In this document: positions 9,159 to 19,253 of the stretch, piece by piece | How positions within the stretch are numbered: position 1 is the stretch's first letter | Layout of the letters: each line of letters starts with the position of its first letter | From: Cytophagales bacterium | GTDB lineage: Bacteria; Bacteroidota; Bacteroidia; Cytophagales; Cyclobacteriaceae | Direction: 5' to 3' | Assembly: GCA_005788235.1 (NCBI GenBank) | Contig: SXYU01000065.1 | Coordinates: 1-32,424, forward strand | DNA: 32,424 nt | Notes under the pieces: generated by a model | What the model saw: the letters and a program-made list of their open reading frames with translations, nothing else | The model's database searches: none | What the model was told of the DNA's origin: nothing | Position numbers and translations under genes: made by a program

Positions 9159-11246
9159 ATGAAAACTATTCGATGGTTGATCGGAATTCTCTTGCTATCC
9201 TCCCCTGCAGTCGCTCAGGAAACAGTTAAACCAGTCTTGGATATTCAACAGCTCGTGGAGCGACTCTTCCCGATACAAGAAGAGGATTTGGACTACGAAG
9301 CCTTGTATGAATTGCTTCTAGAACTATACCAGAATCCACTCGATATCAACCGGGTAACTGCGGATGAATTACTAGCAACCTACCTCCTTACCCCACCACA
9401 AATACAGGCCCTTATCGATCACCGAAATACCTGGGGAGAGTTTCTGTCGGTTTACGAACTACAAACTCTTCCCCATTGGGACAGTACAATTTTGGTAACC
9501 ATCCTGCCTTTCCTTTCACTTGAAACGACAAAAAATAGCAGTAAACCGTTTTTTGAGCGCTTGCGGAGCGAAGAAAATAATTTCTTAGTGTTTCGCCACC
9601 GTCAAACCATGGAATTACGCCAAGGGTTTAACAAAAATGACAGCACCATCAATCCCAGAAGTAGGTACCTGGGCGATCCAAATGATTTATTCTTGCGATT
9701 CAGAGTTCAGCATGCCAAGGATTTCAGTCTGGGATTTATCCTCGAGAAAGATGCAGGTGAAGCGCTTACCTGGGACCCTAAAACTAGCCGCTATGGATTC
9801 AATTTTGCCTCTTTTCACCTCACTCGCTACGGCTTAGGAAAATGGAAAACCATTTCCCTTGGAGATTTTCAGGCCAGCTTTGGTCAGGGTCTGGTTTTGG
9901 GTGCTGGATTTAGCTTGGGCAAAGGTGCGGAAACAGTGCCCACCGTACGTAGAAGCAGCCTAGGCATTCTACCTTACACAGCAAGTATTGAAACTGGTTT
10001 TTTTAGAGGCATTGGATTGACCAGGCAATTGGGTCCTTGGCAAAGTAGCCTCTTGATCTCTTCCATTGGCAAAGATGGAAAAGTCAAGGAGTCGAGTGAC
10101 TCCCTAGGCTTGGCAGGACAGACATTAACTAGCTTATCCCAAACGGGTTTGCATCGCAGTATGACTGAGCTATCCACCAAAAATCAAGTTCAAGAAACCA
10201 ACCTTGGCAGTAACCTCCAGTACACCGCTACCTCAGGACGCTGGTCTGCAGGGCTCAATTTCCTGCATAGCCAGTTTAGCATTCCCTGGATTCGAAATGC
10301 AAACAGCTACAATGCTTTTGATTTTTCGGGACAATCCAATCAGGTAGGCAGCCTCTATGCCAACCTTTCTTGGAAGAATTTTGCTTTCTTTGGTGAATCT
10401 GCTCGATCTAGCAGTCAAGGACAAGGAACAGTGCTGGGTTTGGTCAGTAGCTTAAGTAGAACGGTGGATTTTTCATTGCTATGGAGAAGCTATGACCGAC
10501 ACTTCCATAGTTTGTATGCTACCGCATTTGCGGAAGGCACCCGTCCTAGCAACGAGCGAGGTGTCTATTTAGGGTTTCAGCTTAAGCCTTCAGCAAACCA
10601 CAAACTAAATGCCTATGTAGACTTTTTTACCTTTCCATGGCTAAAATTTAGGGTATCTACCCCATCCAATGGACAGGAATGGCTGCTTCGCTGGAGCTAC
10701 CAGCCACAAAAAAACAGGGTAGCACTCGTTCAATTTAAGCAGGAACGTAAAATAAGGAATCTCCCAGAAGCGGAAGAATTTACACCTACCCAACAGGTCG
10801 GCACGATACTTAAAAGTCAAGCTCTAGGAAGCTTGGAGCTAGATATTTCAACTGAATTGACCAGTAGATCCCGTATCCTTTGGAATCAGGTATCCTTCGA
10901 TCAGAAAAAAACACAGGGATGGATGCTCATTCAAGAATGTTCCTATTCGAGAGGGAACTGGAAACTAACCGCAAGAATGGCCTTATTTGATACCGAAACT
11001 TTTGACAACAGACTCTATGCTTACGAACAAAATGCGGTGAGCACCTTTGCAATCCCTACCTTCTCGGGAAAAGGAAGCAGGCAATACTTGCTGGCACAAT
11101 ACCGAATTCATTCGAGGCTCACTGCCTATTTTCGAATTGCCCAAACCCATTACACAGACCGAGAATCAATCAGTTCAGGAATGCAGAAAATTTCTGGTCC
11201 CAAACAAACCGACTCGGTCCTCCTACTTCGGTATGCCTTGCATTAA
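9159..11246 (+). CDS. helix-hairpin-helix (ComEA-like) domain outer-membrane protein
   Basis: Start re-assigned to MKTIRWLIGILLLSSPAVAQ at 9159 (ORF track start 9003 lies inside the upstream gene). HHH segment LDINRVTADELLATYLLTPPQIQALIDHRNTWGEFLSVYELQTL followed by a long beta-rich C-terminus. Confidence 0.75.
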   Translation: MKTIRWLIGILLLSSPAVAQETVKPVLDIQQLVERLFPIQEEDLDYEALYELLLELYQNPLDINRVTADELLATYLLTPPQIQALIDHRNTWGEFLSVYELQTLPHWDSTILVTILPFLSLETTKNSSKPFFERLRSEENNFLVFRHRQTMELRQGFNKNDSTINPRSRYLGDPNDLFLRFRVQHAKDFSLGFILEKDAGEALTWDPKTSRYGFNFASFHLTRYGLGKWKTISLGDFQASFGQGLVLGAGFSLGKGAETVPTVRRSSLGILPYTASIETGFFRGIGLTRQLGPWQSSLLISSIGKDGKVKESSDSLGLAGQTLTSLSQTGLHRSMTELSTKNQVQETNLGSNLQYTATSGRWSAGLNFLHSQFSIPWIRNANSYNAFDFSGQSNQVGSLYANLSWKNFAFFGESARSSSQGQGTVLGLVSSLSRTVDFSLLWRSYDRHFHSLYATAFAEGTRPSNERGVYLGFQLKPSANHKLNAYVDFFTFPWLKFRVSTPSNGQEWLLRWSYQPQKNRVALVQFKQERKIRNLPEAEEFTPTQQVGTILKSQALGSLELDISTELTSRSRILWNQVSFDQKKTQGWMLIQECSYSRGNWKLTARMALFDTETFDNRLYAYEQNAVSTFAIPTFSGKGSRQYLLAQYRIHSRLTAYFRIAQTHYTDRESISSGMQKISGPKQTDSVLLLRYALH

Positions 11247-11310
11247 TTTTTTTAGGAGTGGTAGGATAGCGACCTGGCTTTTTGATAAATTGACAAAAAA
11301 ATGTAATCCC

Positions 11311-13722
11311 ATGAAAAAAGTATGCATTCTACTTTTTGTAGTGCTTCTACAATCTAGCTGCCTAGTTGCTCAAGATTTTTCCAAAATGATCAAAAAGGAC
11401 GGATTCATCCCCTTCTATTTAGATGAAGAAAAAGGAAAGATTTACTTAGAAATCTCCACACTTAACCAAGAGCTCCTGTATGTCAATGCATTGACTGCGG
11501 GTATTGGATCCAACGACATCGGATTGGATAGAGGTCAACTTGGGGATACACGGGTGGTAGAATTTCGTAAGACAGGAAATAAAATCCTGATGGTGCACAA
11601 AAATTACGACTACCGAGCCTACACCAAAAATTCATACGAGGCCAAATCCATTCAAGATGCTTTTGCTCAATCCACGTTATGGGGCTTTGAAGTAATAAAA
11701 AGCGAAGGAAATACCCACCTCGTAGATGCAACTAACTTTTTCCTACAGGATGTACACGGGGTCAGTGAAACACTAGCGAGAACAAAGCAAGGCACTTACA
11801 AAGTGGATGCAAGTCGCTCTGTCTTGTACTACCCAACCACCAAAAACTTCCCTAAAAACACAGAAGTAGAGGCTACCATTACCCTTACGGGAACCGGTGC
11901 AGGTGCTAATTTGCGTTCGGTGACTCCAAGTCCTGATGCAGTAACGGTCAGAATGAGGCATTCGTTTATCGAATTACCCGAGCTTTATGCGACGCGGAAA
12001 TTTGATCCTCGAGCTGGCTATTTTTTCATTAGCTACCAAGATTACACTACTCCCATTGATCAACCTTTGGTAAAGCGTTTTATCTCTAGACACCGATTGG
12101 AGAAAAAAAATCCCACTGCAGCAGTATCTGAGGTAGTTGAGCCCATTGTTTATTACTTAGACCGTGGCACTCCAGAGCCTGTAGCGAGTGCCCTGATTGA
12201 AGGTGGCAACTGGTGGGCGCAAGCCTTTGAGGCAGCTGGATTTAAAAATGCTTTCCGTGTGGAACTTGCCCCAGAAGGTATGGATCTAAGCGATGTACGC
12301 TACAATGTAATTCAATGGATCCATCGCTCCACTCGAGGCTGGTCCTATGGATCAAGTATTCAAGACCCACGTACTGGTGAAATCATCAAGGGGCAAGTAT
12401 CTCTAGGTTCTCTCCGAGTACGTCAAGATTACCTTATCGGCCAAGGTCTACTTCAGCCCTTCGAAGATGGAAATACAGCAGATCCAAAATTGATGGAGTT
12501 TGCATTGAATCGATTGAAGCAACTTTCTGCCCATGAGATCGGCCACACCATCGGATTAGCACACAGCTATGCTACCTCCGCTTCAGGGCGATCTTCTGTT
12601 ATGGACTACCCTCATCCAGTGATCACAGAAAATAAAAAAGGGGAAATTGATTTTGGAAATGCTTATGATTTGAAAATTGGAGAATGGGACAAGTTGGCCA
12701 TCACCTACGGCTATGGACAACCGACAGCAAATCAAAGCGAAGAAGAGTTTCTAGAAAAAACACTCCAAGCTACCTATACTGCTGGATATGAGTTTATTAC
12801 CGATTCAGATTCCAGAAATCCAAGTGGAGTACATCCTCGCTCCCACCTTTGGGACAATGGCGCTTCTGCTCCAGAGGAACTCAAGCGGATGTTAACCTTG
12901 CGCGAAAACCGAATGAAAACTTTTGGGCTCAATTCCATCAAAACGGGTGAGCCTCAAGCAATCTTGGAAGAAGTATTCGTGCCGCTATACCTCATGCACC
13001 GCTACCAGCTGGAAGCTACTAGCAAATTGGTCGGTGGACTAGACTATACCTACAAAGTCAAAGGTGACAACCAAACTGCGCATGAATGGATTCCTGCTAA
13101 GAGTCAAAAAGAGGCCTTGGATGCACTTCTACTTTCCATCAGCAGGGAACAATTGGAAATTCCTACCTCTATTTTGGCCTTAATTCCACCAAGACCTTAT
13201 GGCTACGGCAAAAACCGAGAAACCTTCCCGTCCCGTACAGGACCTGTTTTTGATCCCATCGCCCCCGCGGAAAATGTAGTGGACGCCACCTTTACCTTTC
13301 TATTTGAGCCTGGAAGAGCGAATCGAATTTACTTGCAGCAACTTCAAAACAAATCCTTACCAGGTTTAGAAACTGTATTGGAGAAAGTGAGCAATCAAGT
13401 ATTTAGTAATTCCATGCCAAAAGGCCTTGGTGTAGAAATTAAACTCATGACTGAAGCCAAATTGGTAGATCACTTGATTGCCTTGTCAAAAAATGTAGGA
13501 GCATCACAAACAGTTCGTGCATTGGTTCGAAATCAATTGCGCCTACTTAGCAATACCTCGGGTTCATACTCTACCCTTATGCAAGCGCATCGGGATTACC
13601 TGAAGCAAAAGATTGAAGCCTATCTTAGCCTTCCTGAGGAATTGACTCCTCAGCAACTGCTCAGCATCCCGGATGGTGCTCCCATCGGCATGGAATCCAT
13701 GACCTGCGACTTTCACGAATAG
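11311..13722 (+). CDS. zinc-dependent metalloprotease (DUF5117/DUF4953/DUF5118-type), secreted
   Basis: Signal peptide MKKVCILLFVVLLQSSCLVAQ; met-zincin HEIGHTIGLAHSYATSASGRSSVMDYPHP (HExxHxxGxxH plus Met-turn). Confidence 0.88.
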   Translation: MKKVCILLFVVLLQSSCLVAQDFSKMIKKDGFIPFYLDEEKGKIYLEISTLNQELLYVNALTAGIGSNDIGLDRGQLGDTRVVEFRKTGNKILMVHKNYDYRAYTKNSYEAKSIQDAFAQSTLWGFEVIKSEGNTHLVDATNFFLQDVHGVSETLARTKQGTYKVDASRSVLYYPTTKNFPKNTEVEATITLTGTGAGANLRSVTPSPDAVTVRMRHSFIELPELYATRKFDPRAGYFFISYQDYTTPIDQPLVKRFISRHRLEKKNPTAAVSEVVEPIVYYLDRGTPEPVASALIEGGNWWAQAFEAAGFKNAFRVELAPEGMDLSDVRYNVIQWIHRSTRGWSYGSSIQDPRTGEIIKGQVSLGSLRVRQDYLIGQGLLQPFEDGNTADPKLMEFALNRLKQLSAHEIGHTIGLAHSYATSASGRSSVMDYPHPVITENKKGEIDFGNAYDLKIGEWDKLAITYGYGQPTANQSEEEFLEKTLQATYTAGYEFITDSDSRNPSGVHPRSHLWDNGASAPEELKRMLTLRENRMKTFGLNSIKTGEPQAILEEVFVPLYLMHRYQLEATSKLVGGLDYTYKVKGDNQTAHEWIPAKSQKEALDALLLSISREQLEIPTSILALIPPRPYGYGKNRETFPSRTGPVFDPIAPAENVVDATFTFLFEPGRANRIYLQQLQNKSLPGLETVLEKVSNQVFSNSMPKGLGVEIKLMTEAKLVDHLIALSKNVGASQTVRALVRNQLRLLSNTSGSYSTLMQAHRDYLKQKIEAYLSLPEELTPQQLLSIPDGAPIGMESMTCDFHE

Positions 13723-13724
13723 CA

Positions 13725-13758
13725 ACTAAGGCCAGGAGTTCCTGGTCTTAGTTTTTTT
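13725..13758 (+). terminator. Rho-independent terminator after the metalloprotease gene
   Basis: ACTAAGGCCAGGA-GT-TCCTGGTCTTAGTTTTTTT: near-perfect stem plus T run directly after the stop at 13722. Confidence 0.9.
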
Positions 13759-13811
13759 AGCAATTCCTAGGGAAAATGCCAGCAAAACAGGTTAAAATCC
13801 TCTATAAATCG

Positions 13812-13819
13812 GTAATTTT
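13812..13819 (+). promoter_or_regulatory. Candidate Bacteroidota -7 element TAATTTTG upstream of the M3 peptidase
   Basis: cggTAATTTTGcg matches TAnnTTTG, about 50 nt upstream of ATG 13866; no clear -33. Confidence 0.3.
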
Positions 13820-13865
13820 GCGATTGTATTTTAGATAAATTCAATTGATTCCCACCAAAGATTTC

Positions 13866-15902
13866 ATGAGCAATCCATTACTTATTGCATTTAGAACCCC
13901 TTTTTTGACGGCTCCATTTACTGAAATTTTACCCAGCCATTACCAACCTGCTTTTATTGAAGCCATAGCGGAAGCAAAAAAAGAACTTGAGGCAATCAAA
14001 TTGGTGACACTCCCCACCTTTGAAAATACGGTGGAAGCATTGGAAAAGAGTGGGAAGCAGCTTGGGTTAATTTCATCCATTTTTTTTAACCTAAATTCAG
14101 CAGAGACCAACGATGAAATCCAAAAATTAGCTCGGGAGATCTCTCCTCTGCTAACCGCCCATACCAACGATATTTTATTGGATCAGGAACTTTTCCAGCG
14201 CATTTCACAAGTTTTTGAACAACGAGAGCATCTTTCCCTAGCTGCTGAGCAAACTACTCTCTTAGAAAAAACATACAAATCCTTTGTGCGTAATGGTGCC
14301 CAGTTGGAAAAAATAGATGCCGATACCCTGCGGAAAATTGACCAAGAACTAGCTCAACTTAGCCTTCAATTTGGAGAACATGTGTTGGCCGAGACCAACA
14401 AATTTGTTCACCTAGTGGAGAATTTGGTTGAAGTTGAAGGCCTTCCTAAAGGAGCTTTGGATGCAGCCGCACAACTTGCAGAAGAAAAGGGGTATTCAAA
14501 CTGTTGGGCATTTACTCTGGACTATCCTTCCTATATTCCGGTGATGACCTATGCGAAAAATAGAGCCCTACGAAAGACGCTATTTAAAGCATTTAATACG
14601 AAATGCGCCAAAGGAGATGACTTGGACAATCAAGAAATTATTCGGCAGCTTGTCACCTTAAAACAGCAACGAGCAAAGCTTTTGGGATACGAAAGCCATG
14701 CCCACTTTACCTTGGAAGAACGCATGGCAAAAAGCCCAGGTACTGTCCTAGATTTTCTCCAATCGCTTTTGGAAAAGGCCAAACCCAAAGCGCAACTTGA
14801 AGTAAAAGAGGTTGCTGCATTGGCAAAAAACCTTGACCAATTGGCTGTGCTAGAAAAATGGGATTTTGCCTACTATTCTGAATTGCTCAAAAAAGAAAAG
14901 TATGCGCTAGATGAGGAACTGCTACGGCCCTATTTCAGCTTGGAAAATGTGATTTCAGGCGTATTTGAAACAGCTTCCCGCCTATTTGGCCTTCGCTTTG
15001 TGGCCAATTCAGAAATTCCAGTCTACCATCCAGAAGTAACTGCTTATGAGGTCTACGATCGAGAAAATCGTTTCCTATCCATTTTTTATGCCGATTTTTT
15101 CCCAAGACCTGGAAAACGAAATGGAGCATGGATGACCTCCTATCGAGGCCAATTTAAGGAAGGAAATGTAGATCACCGACCTCATATCTCCATTGTTTGT
15201 AATTTCACCAAACCTACCAAAACCAGCCCTAGCCTACTTACTTTCAATGAAGTCACCACTCTTTTCCATGAGTTTGGACATGCACTGCATGGCATGCTGG
15301 CTCGAGGAGTGTACGAAAGTCTCTCGGGCACAAGCGTATTTTGGGATTTTGTGGAACTCCCTTCCCAAATTTTTGAAAACTGGTGTTATGAAAAAGAATG
15401 CCTAGATCTTTTTGCGCATCATTACCAAACTGGAGAGGCTATTCCAGCAGATTTAGTAGAAAAGATCAAGAAAGCAGCCAATTTCCAGCAAGGCTACATG
15501 ACTTTAAGACAGCTAAGTTTTGCTTTGCTTGATATGGCCTACCATAGTCAAAACCCAGACCAAATTCAGGACATCAAAGCCTTTGAAAATGAAATTTTAA
15601 AGGAAACCGAACTATTGCCTTCGTTGGAGATGACTCGGATTAGTACGAGTTTCTCCCATATTTTTCAGGGAGGCTATGCTGCTGGCTACTACAGCTACAA
15701 GTGGGCTGAGGTACTGGATGCGGATGCCTTTGAATTATTTCTAGAAAAGGGGGTTTTCGATACTGAAACATCCGTTTCCTTTGAAAGAAATATTCTCTCC
15801 GCAGGAGGATCTGAACATCCTTCCCTCTTGTATGCACGATTTAGAGGACGAGATCCTAAACCAGATGCCCTACTTAAGCGTAGTGGATTGGTACTAGAAT
15901 AA
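13866..15902 (+). CDS. M3 family metallopeptidase (oligopeptidase A / dipeptidyl carboxypeptidase-like)
   Basis: Active-site TLFHEFGHALHGML and M3 architecture (SYRGQFKEGNVDHRPHISIVCNFTKP, ...FSHIFQGGYAAGYYSYKWAEVLDADAFELF). Start set to MSNPLLIAFRTPF. Confidence 0.93.
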   Translation: MSNPLLIAFRTPFLTAPFTEILPSHYQPAFIEAIAEAKKELEAIKLVTLPTFENTVEALEKSGKQLGLISSIFFNLNSAETNDEIQKLAREISPLLTAHTNDILLDQELFQRISQVFEQREHLSLAAEQTTLLEKTYKSFVRNGAQLEKIDADTLRKIDQELAQLSLQFGEHVLAETNKFVHLVENLVEVEGLPKGALDAAAQLAEEKGYSNCWAFTLDYPSYIPVMTYAKNRALRKTLFKAFNTKCAKGDDLDNQEIIRQLVTLKQQRAKLLGYESHAHFTLEERMAKSPGTVLDFLQSLLEKAKPKAQLEVKEVAALAKNLDQLAVLEKWDFAYYSELLKKEKYALDEELLRPYFSLENVISGVFETASRLFGLRFVANSEIPVYHPEVTAYEVYDRENRFLSIFYADFFPRPGKRNGAWMTSYRGQFKEGNVDHRPHISIVCNFTKPTKTSPSLLTFNEVTTLFHEFGHALHGMLARGVYESLSGTSVFWDFVELPSQIFENWCYEKECLDLFAHHYQTGEAIPADLVEKIKKAANFQQGYMTLRQLSFALLDMAYHSQNPDQIQDIKAFENEILKETELLPSLEMTRISTSFSHIFQGGYAAGYYSYKWAEVLDADAFELFLEKGVFDTETSVSFERNILSAGGSEHPSLLYARFRGRDPKPDALLKRSGLVLE

Positions 15903-15939
15903 ATAACCGATTTGTAAAACAGAACTTGGGCTTATTTCT

Positions 15940-17040
15940 ATGACTACAAAAACCCTACAACTCCCACCGTACCTCAAAGCTTTGGCCGTTTTATCGTTGT
16001 TGATAGTGGTGATTTTTATCCTTATCCTAGGAAAATCAATTCTTATCCCCTTGGCATTGGCTGCTTTTTTCGCAGTGCTCTTTACCCCTATGAGCTTGTT
16101 TTTAGAAAGGTATCGGTTTCCAAGAGTACTTTCAAGCCTAATTTCTCTCGTGCTAATGGTAGGCCTAGTGGCTGCTTTACTAAGTTTTATTGTAAGTAAC
16201 TTAATTAGTTTTTCTACAGATTTTGCAGATGCATCGGTACGGATTACCACAGTTATCCAACAAGTTGACCAGTTTACTAGCACACAACTAGGTTTTCAAC
16301 AGAAACTGGCAGACCAATTGGATCCAGATGCCTTTCTCAGTTTACTCAACAAAAATAGCGGCAGTATTTCTGCTTTTGCAATCAATGCCATCGGATCCTT
16401 AAGCAGCCTTATATTGATTCCTGTATTTATGTTTTTCTTTTTACTCTACCGGGATCACTTGGTAAACGTACTTATCTCCATTTTTCGAGATGCTGATCCT
16501 TCAGAAGTCAAATCACAGCTTATACGCTTGCGGAAAGTGGTCTTGAACTACATTTCGGGGGTGGGCAAGGTAATGGTGATTCTTGCAGTACTCAATATCA
16601 CCGCTTATTCCCTGATTGGGGTAGATCATGCCGTATTTTTCGGGATTATAGGTGCTATTTTAAATATTATCCCGTATGTGGGTCCATTTATTGGTGCTTT
16701 ACTCCCCATGAGCTATGCCCTCTTGACGATGGACAACCTGCTCTCACCTTTGTTAATTCTCGCGGCATATCAGGCCATTCAACTCTTAGAAGGGAATTTC
16801 CTAACTCCAAAGATTGTAGGTAGTCAAGTCAATTTGAATGCATTCCTCACCTTTCTAGGACTCCTCCTAGGTGCCTCCATTTGGGGTGTTGCGGGGATGA
16901 TTTTGATTATTCCTATCCTAGCAATTCTACGTGAAATTTTTGACCTTTCCGATGCCACCAAACCCTATGCTTTGCTCTTGGGCGAAGAAGTAAAGGTAAA
17001 AAAAAACAAACCACCGCAAGATGAAAAACCTGATCAGTAA
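15940..17040 (+). CDS. AI-2E family transporter (paralogue 1)
   Basis: Multi-TM; IIGAILNIIPYVGPFIGALLPM and QLLEGNFLTPKIVGSQVNLNAFLTFLGLLLGASIWGVAGMILIIPILAILREI motifs. Confidence 0.88.
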   Translation: MTTKTLQLPPYLKALAVLSLLIVVIFILILGKSILIPLALAAFFAVLFTPMSLFLERYRFPRVLSSLISLVLMVGLVAALLSFIVSNLISFSTDFADASVRITTVIQQVDQFTSTQLGFQQKLADQLDPDAFLSLLNKNSGSISAFAINAIGSLSSLILIPVFMFFFLLYRDHLVNVLISIFRDADPSEVKSQLIRLRKVVLNYISGVGKVMVILAVLNITAYSLIGVDHAVFFGIIGAILNIIPYVGPFIGALLPMSYALLTMDNLLSPLLILAAYQAIQLLEGNFLTPKIVGSQVNLNAFLTFLGLLLGASIWGVAGMILIIPILAILREIFDLSDATKPYALLLGEEVKVKKNKPPQDEKPDQ

Positions 17041-17953
17041 AATCCTTCTTTTCATTCCAATAGTTTGGATAGGATGCGATACCCTTGAAGATAAAAAAGG
17101 TAGATTCCTTCTCAAAGGCAATGAGAAAATGGAAGAAAATGACCCCAAATCTGCACTTGGATTTTATGAAGAGGCCATCGCTCTAGATTCTAATTTTAGT
17201 GATGCTTACTACAACAAGGGGATGGCACATCTTCAATTGAATCAACTTGAGGATGCCATTCAAGATTTTAGCAAGGCGATTCAGAAAAACCCCAATGCTG
17301 TAGATGCAGTGTTTCAACGTGGTTTGGCTTACTTAGATATTGGTGCCAATTACAATGCAAAAGAGGATGCAAACCGTATGGTATCACAGCAATCATCCGA
17401 TTGGAGGTCCTATTTTTTGGTAGGCCTTACCGAAGAGAAACTCAAAAACTATCCTGCAGCGCTACAATCCTTTCAAAAAGCTTCCGAATTAGCTCCTAAA
17501 AATTCAGATCTCTTGGTAAACCAAGCAACAATTCGCTTCTATCAAAAGGAGTATGGAGCCGCTAAAACCCTCTTGGAGAAAGCGGAGAAGATAAACCCGC
17601 TTGAGCCTAATCTACACAACTTGCGGTCCATGATTTACTTTGAAGAAAAAGACTATTCAAGAGCGGTTCAGGCAGTAGAAAAAGCCATAACCTTAGACAA
17701 CCGACAGGCCTATTTTTACAATAATCACGGATTGTACCTTCTTTATCTCAATGAATTGGAGGAAGGGCTTGCTTTAATCAATCAAAGTTTGTCGATGGAT
17801 TCCAGAAACCCCTTTGCACTTCGAAATAAGGGTATCTATTACACACTTAACGGAGACAAAGTAAGTGCTTTAAGTTATTTAGAAGAATTGGCAGTCAGTC
17901 ATCCCGATATGGACTTGGTTCAGGAATACCTGACTAAAGCAAGAGCCTTGTAA
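17021..17953 (+). CDS. tetratricopeptide-repeat lipoprotein
   Basis: Lipoprotein signal MKNLISKILLFIPIVWIGC; tandem TPRs (ALGFYEEAIALDSNFSDAYYNKGMAHLQLNQLEDAIQDFSKAIQKNPNAVDAVFQRGLAYL...). Overlaps the AI-2E stop by 20 nt. Confidence 0.88.
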   Translation: MKNLISKILLFIPIVWIGCDTLEDKKGRFLLKGNEKMEENDPKSALGFYEEAIALDSNFSDAYYNKGMAHLQLNQLEDAIQDFSKAIQKNPNAVDAVFQRGLAYLDIGANYNAKEDANRMVSQQSSDWRSYFLVGLTEEKLKNYPAALQSFQKASELAPKNSDLLVNQATIRFYQKEYGAAKTLLEKAEKINPLEPNLHNLRSMIYFEEKDYSRAVQAVEKAITLDNRQAYFYNNHGLYLLYLNELEEGLALINQSLSMDSRNPFALRNKGIYYTLNGDKVSALSYLEELAVSHPDMDLVQEYLTKARAL

Positions 17954-17981
17954 CTACCATTTTAAGGGAATAAAAGACTTT

Positions 17982-19187
17982 TTAAATCCCAAATTCAACC
18001 TGAAAAAGCCCAAACCAGTAGTTTGAAGTTTGCCTGAGTAGCGTTTGATTATTGGCCCAGGAATAACCCAAATTTCCCTGCAACTTCACCCGGTGACCAC
18101 CTACATACTGGGTGTAGCCAAGTGTGGTCTCCTCTCGTTGCATTTCCAAGTTTCGAATCAATTGTTTGGGCGTGATTTGAGCATAACGGAAGGCCATTTC
18201 CCCGTGCTTGGAAATCAGTTTACTTACTTGCAGGTTTTGACCAGTACCTACCCAAACCGCTTGGCGGAGGCCATTTGGATTAGAGGTGATTGGATTGGAA
18301 GCGTTTCTAGAAAAATACTCTCCCAAAAGGGCCCATCCCTTATATTTCAACATCAAATCCGCAATAAACACCTGTTGATCTCGCTTTTGATATAATTCAG
18401 GACCCAACTGTCCTCGAGCCCGTGAACCGCTCTCGTTAAAATTGTAACTGGCTCCAATGGAAAGTTTAGGACGCGGTTCCAACTCTAAATCTCCCTCGGA
18501 ATAATCTCCTCCATTGGCGAATTTCCCAAATGGCAAGACTTCCAATCTTCCTGTATAGCTTAGCCCTCGGTCTCCAACCGAAGGGTTTCTTCCTTCACCC
18601 GAACTAATCGCTCCTTTCAGTTGATAAACAGCCTTTCCAATTGAAGGAACGGTATAGTAGGCAAAAACTCCAAAATCACGATCTAGAGTAAAAAATGCAT
18701 TGGCAATGGATCGATCAGAGAACTGCAAATTTCCAGAGCTGATGACTCGCTCCCGATTTCCAGGCAATTTGGCTTGTCCCATTCCGACGTAAAAATTGGG
18801 ACTGAAGTGGTAATAGAGAATTGCATCACGAATCGGCTGTGCTACTTCTCCCCCATCTAAATCCATATCCGATTTTGAAAATCCGAGTTGTATGTAATAT
18901 TGAATTCGAGGGTTGAATACAAACCCATCCAACCGTACCCGTAACCTACGAATTCGAAAATCCGTCTGTTCAAATCCTAAATCCTCTCCACTCTCTGTCC
19001 GAAAGCCAATTCGGTTTTGCATACGAAAACGAAGGTTAAGGCTATATAAGGAATCTTTTGTAAAACTTATGCCTTTTTGAACTTGAAGAAGGGATCGCTC
19101 GTCGGATTCATTTTGTGCAAAAGCAGATTGAAAAAGCACAAAGCTCAAGAAAGTAACGAGTAGACGCACTATAAGAATTCTTCGCAT
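17982..19187 (-). CDS. phosphate-selective porin O/P-like outer-membrane porin
   Basis: MRRILIVRLLVTFLSFVLFQSAFAQ signal; RRLRVRLDGFVFNPRIQYYIQLGFSKSDMDLDGG...IRDAILYYHFSPNFYVGMGQAKLPGNRERVISSGNLQFSDRSIAN is typical of the family. Confidence 0.82.
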   Translation of the reverse strand: MRRILIVRLLVTFLSFVLFQSAFAQNESDERSLLQVQKGISFTKDSLYSLNLRFRMQNRIGFRTESGEDLGFEQTDFRIRRLRVRLDGFVFNPRIQYYIQLGFSKSDMDLDGGEVAQPIRDAILYYHFSPNFYVGMGQAKLPGNRERVISSGNLQFSDRSIANAFFTLDRDFGVFAYYTVPSIGKAVYQLKGAISSGEGRNPSVGDRGLSYTGRLEVLPFGKFANGGDYSEGDLELEPRPKLSIGASYNFNESGSRARGQLGPELYQKRDQQVFIADLMLKYKGWALLGEYFSRNASNPITSNPNGLRQAVWVGTGQNLQVSKLISKHGEMAFRYAQITPKQLIRNLEMQREETTLGYTQYVGGHRVKLQGNLGYSWANNQTLLRQTSNYWFGLFQVEFGI

Positions 19188-19198
19188 GGAAAATTGGT

Positions 19199-19231
19199 GT
19201 AAAAAAAACCGTAATGAAATACTCATTACGG
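19199..19231 (-). terminator. Rho-independent terminator after aconitase
   Basis: Minus strand CCGTAATGA-GTATT-TCATTACGG-TTTTTTTT: perfect 9-bp stem and T run between the aconitase stop (19254) and porin start (19187). Confidence 0.88.
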
Positions 19232-19253
19232 CTTCAGTTGAATTTAGGTTAAG

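Noticed and set aside
11047-11310. N-terminal extension of the metalloprotease from 11047
   Set aside because: Overlaps the HHH gene out of frame; signal peptide at 11311 is the obvious start.
15894-16283. 129-aa minus-strand ORF over the AI-2E gene
   Set aside because: Antisense of a hydrophobic membrane protein gene; no homology features.
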